From assembly GCA_003501365.1 (NCBI GenBank), contig DNPP01000345.1:1421-7737 (forward strand): DNA of 6,317 nt. The letters run 5' to 3'. The DNA is from Bacillota bacterium (lineage in GTDB: Bacteria > Bacillota > UBA4882 > UBA8346). Position numbers and translations under genes: made by a program. Below are positions 1 through 5,274 of this stretch, one piece after another (the first letter of the stretch is position 1; every line of letters begins with the position of its first letter). Below the pieces are notes generated by a model, which saw only the letters and a program-made list of their open reading frames with translations, made no database searches and was not told where the DNA came from.

Positions 1-552
1 ATCCATGAATTGAGAGCGCTTGGTGTCAAGAAACTGGTAATGCTCACCGGAGATAACCGGCTAGTCAGCGAGGCTGTGGGAAAAGAACTTGGATTGAACC
101 AGATTCATGCCGAATTATTACCGGATCAAAAAGTGGAAAAACTGGAACTACTGGCAAGGGAAAAATCCCCCAAAGGAAAACTGGTATTTGTGGGTGACGG
201 TATCAACGATGCCCCGGTTTTGGCCCGCGCCGACATTGGCGTAGCCATGGGCGGCCTTGGCTCCGACGCAGCGATTGAAGCCGCCGACGTTGTATTGATG
301 ACTGATGAGCCCTCTAAACTGGCGGGTGCGATTAAAATCGCCAAACGGACCCGGATGATAGTCACTCAAAATATTTATCTGGCCTTAGGCGTTAAAGGAA
401 TTGTTCTGTTGATGGGAGCCGCTGGAATAGCCACCATGTGGGAGGCGGTATTTGCTGATGTGGGTGTGGCGCTGTTAGCTGTCTTAAATGCCATGCGGGT
501 AATGAAGTTCAAGAGCAAAGATAGTATTTTATCTTGCGAAGATCATCTTTAG
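1..552 (+). CDS. cadA: Zn/Cd/Pb-exporting P1B-type ATPase, C-terminal part (5' end outside window)
   Basis: This is the last 183 codons of a heavy-metal P-type ATPase, open at the left edge (the frame reads I-H-E before the first possible TTG start at 10). Visible parts are the P-domain MLTGDN loop, the hinge motif VGDGINDAP with the following ADIGVAMGG stretch, and the last two membrane helices. The penultimate helix carries NIYLALGVKG and the last carries WEAVFADVGVALLAVLNAMR. In ZntA/CadA the Lys of the former and the Asp of FADVG are the residues linked to divalent metal transport, so the sequence fits the P1B-2 (Zn2+, Cd2+, Pb2+) subgroup and not the Cu+ subgroup. The family pumps metal out of the cytoplasm using ATP. 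The phosphorylation motif DKTGT, the CPC helix and any N-terminal metal-binding domain lie upstream and cannot be judged. The tail overlaps the convergent TauE-family gene by 24 bp. The symbol could equally be zntA. Confidence 0.93.
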   Translation: MHELRALGVKKLVMLTGDNRLVSEAVGKELGLNQIHAELLPDQKVEKLELLAREKSPKGKLVFVGDGINDAPVLARADIGVAMGGLGSDAAIEAADVVLMTDEPSKLAGAIKIAKRTRMIVTQNIYLALGVKGIVLLMGAAGIATMWEAVFADVGVALLAVLNAMRVMKFKSKDSILSCEDHL

Positions 553-888
553 CGCAATCAAGAGCATCACCACGCCAAAAATCTTCTCCAATAAAATATC
601 GGATATACCGGCCACCAATTTGGCGCCGACAAGGCCCCCTATCAGAAAGCCTAAAGCAACTAAAGCGGCAATCCTAAAGTCTACCGCACCCTGTTTATAA
701 TAAGACCAAACTGCTAATATCCCAATCGGGGGAATCATCAAAGCCAATGTCGTTCCTTGGGCCTGGTGCTGGGAGAGTTTGAATAAAAAGACCAGTGCCG
801 GAACGATGATGACTCCCCCGCCGATCCCAATCAATCCGCTCATGACGCCGGCCACTAAGCCTAATAGTATAAGTAATATACTGTCCAT
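529..888 (-). CDS. Half-length TauE/SafE-family membrane protein (sulfite exporter-like)
   Basis: A 119-residue, very hydrophobic protein with about four membrane helices (roughly residues 4-37 as a helical pair region, 45-62, 72-91 and 97-117). The N-terminal repeat signature SGLIGIGGGVIIVPAL (17-32) followed by HQAQGTTLALMIPP (41-54) is typical of the TauE/SafE (former DUF81) family, whose members are proposed to export sulfite, sulfoacetate or related sulfur anions. Full-length members have about 250 residues built of two such repeats. This one is a single repeat and would need to form a dimer or pair with another half-size subunit; no second copy is in the window. The ATG at 888 is preceded by only a weak AGGCAGAG ribosome site. 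The stop (529-531) lies inside the end of the convergent ATPase gene. Proximity to the sulfur-enzyme operon supports a sulfur role, but the substrate is inference. Confidence 0.88.
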   Translation of the reverse strand: MDSILLILLGLVAGVMSGLIGIGGGVIIVPALVFLFKLSQHQAQGTTLALMIPPIGILAVWSYYKQGAVDFRIAALVALGFLIGGLVGAKLVAGISDILLEKIFGVVMLLIALKMIFAR

Positions 889-924
889 ATCTCTGCCTAT
901 TCAAAATTTGAAATTTTCAATCAT

Positions 925-1011
925 TTAAATTTGCCCGCTGCCATATTGACCAATTAGACTGATATCCCAAAGACAATCATTTGGCTCAACTTTTTGCTTA
1001 AAATTGCTCAT
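925..1011 (-). CDS. Possible small ORF, 28 residues, upstream of the TauE-family gene
   Basis: Reading leftward from an ATG at 1011, this frame gives 28 codons (starts MSNFKQKVEPNDCLWDISLI, ends GQYGSGQI) and a TAA at 925-927. An AAGAAGGA ribosome site sits 6 bases before the ATG, better than the site of the TauE-family gene that begins 36 bases further on. The product has one Cys and one Trp, no membrane helix and no family I recognise. It lies between the serine hydrolase stop (1065) and the TauE-family start (888), on the same strand as both. It could be a genuine small protein, a translated leader controlling the downstream gene, a remnant of a longer gene, or chance. The good ribosome site is the only positive evidence. 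Confidence 0.35.
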   Translation of the reverse strand: MSNFKQKVEPNDCLWDISLIGQYGSGQI

Positions 1012-1064
1012 TTAAAATCCTTCTTTTTTGAGATAGTTTTGCCCTGCCCAAAATAAATATAATC

Positions 1065-2171
1065 TTATTGGATAAAATCAAACGTTCCCGGGTTTAAACC
1101 TTGATCCGGTTTGAGAAAATAACGATTGATCACTCGAATGGCCAATCGCTCCGCCAGTCGCATCCCGGTGTTACCATTAGTCATGATAATAATGCCTTGT
1201 TTAGATTCTTTGCCGGCAATCAGGAGGTTGCAATAATAATAATTATTACCCCAATGCCATAAGAAATCTTCATTGGGAGATTTGAGAATCCCAAATCCCA
1301 ATCCCCAGTAAATATTTTCCCGCCATTTAACCGTAGGTTCCAGCATTCCGGCAACGGTTTCGGGCTTCAAAAGGGTTGGGCGAAGCACCTCTTTCATAAA
1401 ACTCGCCATATCGGTAGGGGTTGTCAACAAACTATAAGCGGCATTGACAGCTTTGGGGGAAATGGGAAAAGCCACCCCCGCTTCATGCCCATTCGCCATT
1501 AAAGGAAGCAGTTTTTCTTTAAATCGGAAAGAGCTCGAGTCCATTGCTAAAGGCATAAATAATGTTTGTTTCATAAATTTTGCAAACGGGACTCCGGTTA
1601 CATCTTCCATCACTTGTTGAAGGTAACGAAATCCGGCCCCGGAATACGAAAACTGGCTTCCAGGGGTAAAATATACCTGGCGGTCGTTGCCGTCGGAATC
1701 ATTGGAAAGACCGGACGTATGATTAAGGATCATCCGGAGGGTTATGTGATTGGCATCATCGGGATCGGGAAGGTAGGGCTTTTTTAAATAATGACTGAGC
1801 GGTACATCCAAAGCCAGCTTTCCGTTTTCCACCAATATCATTGCGGCATAGGCCGTTAACATCTTACTAAATGACGCGGCCTGAAAAATAGTATCCGCAT
1901 CAACAGGTTCTGCCGTTTCGGCATTTTTAACTCCATATTCCCTACGATATACCGTTTCTTGATCGTTCAGGATCACCATGGAAAGGCCGGGGACCCGGTG
2001 TTGCTTCATTTTAGCATTGATAAATGAGTCTAACCCCGAATAATCTTGTCTCGGTTTTTCAACTACGGCTAATTTTACGGAACAAAAAAAGATTAGGCCA
2101 ATAAAGACCGGTGCACAAAAAAGGAGACGTAAAGGTTTTTGCAATACAAATCGCCGCTGCAATATTTTCAT
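1065..2171 (-). CDS. Membrane-anchored serine hydrolase, class C beta-lactamase/PBP-like family
   Basis: A 368-residue protein of the beta-lactamase-related (PF00144 type) serine hydrolase family. An N-terminal hydrophobic segment at about 15-37 after a basic start (KILQRR) is a signal anchor, so the catalytic domain should face outside. The first motif is S100-F-S-K103 (SxxK, nucleophile Ser100). ILNHTSGL at 149-155 is the family's conserved HTSG block. The second motif is Y176-S-G178, in place of the YxN of true class C enzymes, and the third is H306-W-G308, the HxG variant of KTG. These variants are common in esterases, peptidases and PBP-like members, so a true antibiotic-hydrolysing AmpC is unlikely; the substrate is unknown. 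The ATG at 2171 has an AGGA site 9 bases upstream and a consensus promoter. It is divergent from the arsR operon. I see no clear terminator after its stop. Confidence 0.9.
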   Translation of the reverse strand: MKILQRRFVLQKPLRLLFCAPVFIGLIFFCSVKLAVVEKPRQDYSGLDSFINAKMKQHRVPGLSMVILNDQETVYRREYGVKNAETAEPVDADTIFQAASFSKMLTAYAAMILVENGKLALDVPLSHYLKKPYLPDPDDANHITLRMILNHTSGLSNDSDGNDRQVYFTPGSQFSYSGAGFRYLQQVMEDVTGVPFAKFMKQTLFMPLAMDSSSFRFKEKLLPLMANGHEAGVAFPISPKAVNAAYSLLTTPTDMASFMKEVLRPTLLKPETVAGMLEPTVKWRENIYWGLGFGILKSPNEDFLWHWGNNYYYCNLLIAGKESKQGIIIMTNGNTGMRLAERLAIRVINRYFLKPDQGLNPGTFDFIQ

Positions 2172-2209
2172 CTTGTCTATTCCTGTTGATTGTTGCCTTT
2201 TTGTACTAT

Positions 2210-2237
2210 ATTATACTATGATATATTATGATGTCAA
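2210..2237 (-). promoter_or_regulatory. Sigma-A type promoter for the serine hydrolase gene
   Basis: On the minus strand a perfect -35 box TTGACA (2232-2237) is followed after 16 bases by a perfect -10 box TATAAT (2210-2215). The expected transcription start near 2203 gives a leader of about 30 bases before the ATG at 2171. The match to both consensus boxes predicts strong, housekeeping expression. The arsR operator lies upstream of this promoter, more than 30 bp from its -35 box, so direct repression from there is not obvious. Confidence 0.75.
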
Positions 2238-2253
2238 ATATGGCTTTGTATTC

Positions 2254-2282
2254 TTGCATATATTGTAATATCGTAATATAAT
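2254..2282 (+). promoter_or_regulatory. Sigma-A type promoter of the arsR-sulfur enzyme operon
   Basis: A -35 box TTGCAT (2254-2259, 4 of 6 to consensus) and a perfect -10 box TATAAT (2277-2282) are separated by exactly 17 bases. Transcription would begin near 2289, leaving a short leader of about 23 bases with the AAGGGGG ribosome site of arsR. The -10 box lies wholly within the span of the inverted repeat at 2270-2293, so a bound repressor would block RNA polymerase. Confidence 0.78.
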
Positions 2283-2293
2283 AATATTACGAT
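2265..2293. promoter_or_regulatory. Probable ArsR operator: perfect 10-bp inverted repeat with an extra half-site
   Basis: The arm ATCGTAATAT (2270-2279) is matched exactly by its reverse complement ATATTACGAT (2284-2293) with a 4-base spacer. A further direct copy of the core GTAATAT lies at 2265-2271, 8 bases before the one at 2273-2279, so there are three half-sites. ArsR/SmtB repressors bind AT-rich inverted repeats over their own promoters as dimers. Position over the -10 box and immediately upstream of an arsR-family gene makes autorepression the natural reading; binding itself is inferred. Confidence 0.75.
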
Positions 2294-2311
2294 TAAAAGG
2301 GGGCCCCATTT

Positions 2312-2599
2312 ATGAAACGCCCGAATGATATGGAAATGCTTGCCGCCAAAGCCGAAATCCTAAAAGCTGTTGCCCACCCCATCAGGCTCTGTATTGTGCG
2401 CGGCCTTTTGGAACAAGGAGAATGCAATGTTAATAAGATGCAGGACTGTTTGCAGATTCCTCAGTCCACCATCTCCCAGCACCTCAGTAAATTGCGGGAT
2501 ACCGGAATCATTAAGGGCAACCGTCAAGGTGTGGAAATCTTTTACCAAGTAGTGAACGAGGATGTCAAAAAAATAGTGCAGGCTTTATTTAAGGAGTGA
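2312..2599 (+). CDS. ArsR/SmtB-family winged-helix repressor
   Basis: A 95-residue protein, normal size for the family. It begins with the family's K-A-V-A-H-P-I-R-L helix (19-27), followed by the recognition-helix region PQSTISQHLSKLRDTGII (50-67) and a beta wing with basic and aromatic residues (K68 to about Y78). Three Cys are present: C27, C38 (GECNV, near the place of the metal-binding ELCVCD motif of ArsR/CadC) and C46. The protein lacks a complete ELCVCDL motif and has no Cys in the C-terminal helix, so neither the classic metal site nor the two-Cys arrangement of SqrR/BigR sulfide sensors is reproduced exactly. A thiol or persulfide sensor using C38 and C46 or C27 is plausible given its partner gene, but is inference. 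ATG 2312 has an AAGGGGG site 8 bases upstream. The gene ends 5 bases before the start of the sulfur enzyme, whose ribosome site lies in its last codons. Confidence 0.92.
   Translation: MKRPNDMEMLAAKAEILKAVAHPIRLCIVRGLLEQGECNVNKMQDCLQIPQSTISQHLSKLRDTGIIKGNRQGVEIFYQVVNEDVKKIVQALFKE
2591..2596 (+). promoter_or_regulatory. Ribosome binding site that decides the sulfur enzyme start
   Basis: AAGGAG at 2591-2596 lies 8 bases before the ATG at 2605, ideal spacing. The alternative GTG start at 2596 would share its first base with this site and has no good site of its own, so ATG 2605 is preferred over the longer 830-residue reading. The site lies within the last codons of arsR, which suggests translational coupling. 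Confidence 0.8.
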
Positions 2600-2604
2600 A
2601 TGAT

Positions 2605-5088
2605 ATGAATCAGAAAATTGTAATTATCGGCGGAGTCGCCGGAGGGGCCAGTACCGCCGCCCGACTGCGGCGTTTGGATGAACAACTGGAGATCGTGATC
2701 TTGGAAAAAGGTGATGCCATCTCCTATGCCAATTGCGGCCTCCCCTATTACATCGGCGGGGTGATCAGCGACCGGGATGAACTCTTCCTGCAAACCCCCG
2801 AGGGCATGAAGAAACGTTTCAATATCGATGTCCGGGTCAGGCATGAAGCGCTAAAAATCGACGCCGCCAAACGGGAATTAGTAATCAAGGATCTACAACA
2901 AGGGCGCACGTATATTGAAACATACGATAAACTGGTCCTTTCACCGGGTTCTACTCCCATTATCCCCAAGATTCCGGGAACCGAGTCCACCAAGGTATTT
3001 ACGTTACGCAATATCCCCGATACTGACCGCATCAAGCAATACCTCACCGAACATCCGATCAATTCTGCGGTAGTGGTCGGCGGCGGATTTATAGGTCTCG
3101 AGATGGCTGAAAACCTTACCGAATCTCATATCAAAGTGACCCTGGTCGAGGCAGCCACCCAAGTATTAAATAATCTTGACTATGAAATGGCGGCAATGGT
3201 TCATCAGGAGCTGCGCGGTAACGGTGTGGATTTAATCTTAGGTAATGGGCTGGCTGCAATCGGTGAAACCGGCAAGTCGGTTGAGATTATCTTAAACAAT
3301 GGTCAAAAGATTGTTAGCGATATGGTGATTATGGCAGTCGGAGTAAGACCCGAGACCAGACTGGCCGCTGATGCCGGCATACAGCTAGGCGCCACCGGAG
3401 CGATCCAAGTCAACGAACGGATGCTGACCTCCGATCCTAATATTTATGCAGTGGGAGATGCGGTGGAGATCCGGGAGATCGTCTCCGGAAAACAAAGCTG
3501 GCTGCCGTTGGCAGGTCCTGCCAACCACCAGGGCCGGATGCTGGCGGATATCATTGTCGGTCGGGATGAAAGCTATCACGGCGCTCAAGGCACCGCTATC
3601 GTCAAGGTATTTAATTTAACAGCCGGTTCTACCGGATTGAATGAAAAATCTTTAAAGAAATGGGGTATCTCCTATTTAACCTCTATCACCCATCCGAACT
3701 CTCACGCCTCGTACTACCCCGGGGCGTCGCCGCTCACCATCAAGTTGTTATTTGCTCCGGAGAGCGGGCGTATATTGGGGGCCCAGATCATCGGATATGA
3801 AGGAGTTGATAAACGGTTGGATGTGATCGCCACCGCCTTACGTTTTGGGAAAACCGTTTTAGACTTGACCGAATTGGAGTTAGCCTATGCCCCACCTTTC
3901 TCTTCGGCTAAAGATCCGGTAAATATCGCCGGTTATACAGCTTCCAACGTTATCCGCCAAGACATGGCCGTAGTCACGTGGGATCAGGTGCTCATGTCCA
4001 CCGAAGATCAGGGAAACCGTTTCTTCTTGGATGTGCGGGAACCCGTTGAAGTCCAACTGGGTACCCTCCCCGGCGCTGTAAACATTCCACTTCATGAACT
4101 ACGGGGCCGTCTGATGGAACTCCCCAAAGATCGCGAGATTGTCGTCAACTGTCAAGTGGGGTTGCGGGCCTATATCGCAGCCCGGATCCTGACTCAAAAC
4201 GGTTTCCCGTTGGTTAAAAATCTAAGCGGCGGCTATAAAACCTTGCAGATCGTCCGTAAAGAAATGGAATTACTGTCCCAATCTCAGGATCCAACCCATC
4301 CGGGAACCCTTGATACTGCTTTCACCCGCAATGAAGCCGAGGAGGTAAAGTCGGAGATGAGTGATATTATTAAAGTCAATGCCTGTGGTTTGCAATGCCC
4401 GGGGCCAATTTTACAGCTTTTTAATCGAATGCAGCAACTGGGTGAAGGAGAAGTCCTGGAGATTGCCGCCTCCGATCCCGGCTTCGCCAATGACGTCGAA
4501 GCCTGGTGTTCAAGAACCGGTAATACTCTGCTTAAATTGGAACGCAACCCCGGCCGTATCGTTGCCCGGATTCGCAAAGGCTCTTCCATACCAACGGAGG
4601 CTACAGCTCAGAGTCTACCTCAAGATAAAACCATCGTGGTTTTCAGCGGCGATTTGGATAAAGCCATTGCTTCTTTCATTATTGCAACCGGGGCAGCTTC
4701 CATGGGACGCAAAGTGACGATGTTCTTTACCTTCTGGGGATTGAACATCTTGCGCAGACCCAAACGGGTTAAGGTTAAAAAAGGCTTATTGGATAAGATG
4801 TTTGGGATGATGATGCCGCGTGGTTCAACTAAGTTAGGGTTGTCGCGAATGAATATGGTCGGTATCGGCCCTCAAATGATCCGGATGGTTATGAAGAAAA
4901 AAAATGTCGCGGCACTGGAGAGTATGATCGCCCAAGCCAAGATGATGGGGATCAAGCTGGTAGCTTGCCAGATGTCAATGGATGTAATGGGAATCAAACC
5001 CGAAGAGTTGGTGGAGGGAGTCGAGATTGGCGGCGTGGCTTCCTATCTGGCCGCAGCCGAAACAGGGAACGTCAATCTCTTTATTTAA
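2605..5088 (+). CDS. Four-module sulfur enzyme: CoA-disulfide/persulfide reductase-rhodanese-TusA-DsrE2 fusion
   Basis: An 827-residue cytoplasmic protein. Residues 1-450 form a CoA-disulfide reductase-type flavoprotein: FAD motif IIGGVAGG (7-14), redox Cys44 in SYANCGLPYYIGG, NAD(P)H motif VVVGGGFIGLE (156-166), second FAD motif YAVGDA (281-286), Tyr370/371, and Tyr428 in YAPPFSSAKDP. Residues 455-550 are a rhodanese with D476-V-R-E and catalytic Cys516 in CQVGLR. Residues 587-660 are a TusA module with CGLQCPGP (Cys594, CPxP Cys598). Residues 673-827 are a DsrE2-like module with Cys788 in ACQMSMDVMG. Relatives with the first two modules reduce CoA disulfide, CoA persulfide or polysulfide with NAD(P)H (B. 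anthracis CoADR-RHD, Shewanella Npsr). TusA and DsrE proteins carry persulfide sulfur. The fusion therefore suggests an intramolecular sulfur relay; direction and substrate are inference. All expected catalytic Cys are present. It is cotranscribed with arsR and ends at a strong terminator. The longer GTG start at 2596 is less likely. Confidence 0.93.
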   Translation: MNQKIVIIGGVAGGASTAARLRRLDEQLEIVILEKGDAISYANCGLPYYIGGVISDRDELFLQTPEGMKKRFNIDVRVRHEALKIDAAKRELVIKDLQQGRTYIETYDKLVLSPGSTPIIPKIPGTESTKVFTLRNIPDTDRIKQYLTEHPINSAVVVGGGFIGLEMAENLTESHIKVTLVEAATQVLNNLDYEMAAMVHQELRGNGVDLILGNGLAAIGETGKSVEIILNNGQKIVSDMVIMAVGVRPETRLAADAGIQLGATGAIQVNERMLTSDPNIYAVGDAVEIREIVSGKQSWLPLAGPANHQGRMLADIIVGRDESYHGAQGTAIVKVFNLTAGSTGLNEKSLKKWGISYLTSITHPNSHASYYPGASPLTIKLLFAPESGRILGAQIIGYEGVDKRLDVIATALRFGKTVLDLTELELAYAPPFSSAKDPVNIAGYTASNVIRQDMAVVTWDQVLMSTEDQGNRFFLDVREPVEVQLGTLPGAVNIPLHELRGRLMELPKDREIVVNCQVGLRAYIAARILTQNGFPLVKNLSGGYKTLQIVRKEMELLSQSQDPTHPGTLDTAFTRNEAEEVKSEMSDIIKVNACGLQCPGPILQLFNRMQQLGEGEVLEIAASDPGFANDVEAWCSRTGNTLLKLERNPGRIVARIRKGSSIPTEATAQSLPQDKTIVVFSGDLDKAIASFIIATGAASMGRKVTMFFTFWGLNILRRPKRVKVKKGLLDKMFGMMMPRGSTKLGLSRMNMVGIGPQMIRMVMKKKNVAALESMIAQAKMMGIKLVACQMSMDVMGIKPEELVEGVEIGGVASYLAAAETGNVNLFI
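4339..4359 (+). promoter_or_regulatory. Possible internal ribosome site and ATG at the TusA module boundary
   Basis: Inside the sulfur enzyme gene, GAGGAGGT (4339-4346), a near-perfect complement to the 16S rRNA tail, is followed after 10 bases by an in-frame ATG at 4357. This ATG is Met585, immediately before the TusA module (MSDIIKVNACGLQCPGP), where a free-standing TusA protein would begin. Initiation here would give a separate 243-residue TusA-DsrE2 protein. The spacing is slightly long, and Glu-Glu-Val codons in a charged linker can produce such a sequence by chance. Confidence 0.4.
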
Positions 5089-5103
5089 GACAAATGGGAA
5101 CAC

Positions 5104-5139
5104 AGCAGCTGAGAGAAGACTCTCAGCTGCTTTTGTTTT
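5104..5139 (+). terminator. Intrinsic terminator of the arsR-sulfur enzyme operon
   Basis: A perfect 12-bp stem (AGCAGCTGAGAG at 5104-5115 with CTCTCAGCTGCT at 5120-5131) closes a 4-base AAGA loop and runs straight into TTTTGTTTT (5131-5139). It begins 15 bases after the stop codon of the sulfur enzyme gene. It separates this operon from the chemoreceptor gene. Confidence 0.95.
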
Positions 5140-5226
5140 CCAAACCATACCTAACAGGATCGCTATGCGACATCCACCAACTTTTAGCTAGTGTTTATAA
5201 AAAAATATCATGATCGGCTAATTTAT

Positions 5227-5234
5227 GCCGATAA
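5227..5234 (+). promoter_or_regulatory. Sigma-28 (SigD/FliA)-like -10 box upstream of the chemoreceptor
   Basis: GCCGATAA matches the flagellar sigma factor -10 consensus at all eight positions and lies 40 bases before the chemoreceptor ATG, a suitable distance. Chemoreceptor genes are typical members of that regulon. The expected TAAA -35 box about 15 bases upstream is poor (TCAT at 5208-5211). The same bases also form the right arm of a 6-bp inverted repeat (ATCGGC at 5213-5218, GCCGAT at 5227-5232), so they could instead be a repressor site or hairpin. Confidence 0.45.
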
Positions 5235-5274
5235 TATTTCGTAGAAACACTTAACTTATGAAGGGATAAAAAAC

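Noticed and set aside
1050..1074. Imperfect inverted repeat (CCAAAATAA ... TTATTGG) at the end of the serine hydrolase gene as a terminator
   Set aside because: The arms are AT-rich and imperfect, the repeat overlaps the stop codon, and no T tract follows on the minus strand.
2207..2229. Repeated TATATTAT with a 15-base period in the divergent promoter region
   Set aside because: Only 8 bases match in very AT-rich DNA and they are largely explained by the -10 box of the serine hydrolase promoter.
2596..2604. GTG start at 2596 giving an 830-residue sulfur enzyme overlapping arsR by 4 bp
   Set aside because: The GTG shares its first base with the AAGGAG ribosome site and has no good site of its own; ATG 2605 has ideal 8-base spacing and the Met-Asn-Gln-Lys-Ile-Val start is typical of the family.
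4361..4717. 118-residue plus-strand ORF in another frame within the sulfur enzyme gene, and similar minus-strand ORFs at 4284-4589 and 2542-2844
   Set aside because: They lie wholly or almost wholly inside a gene with clear domain motifs, lack recognisable domains, and look like by-products of its codon pattern.
5157..5175. Small hairpin GGATCGC-TAT-GCGA-ca-TCC between the terminator and the chemoreceptor
   Set aside because: It is short, has a two-base bulge and no T tract, so it is not a terminator; no known riboswitch or binding site matches it.
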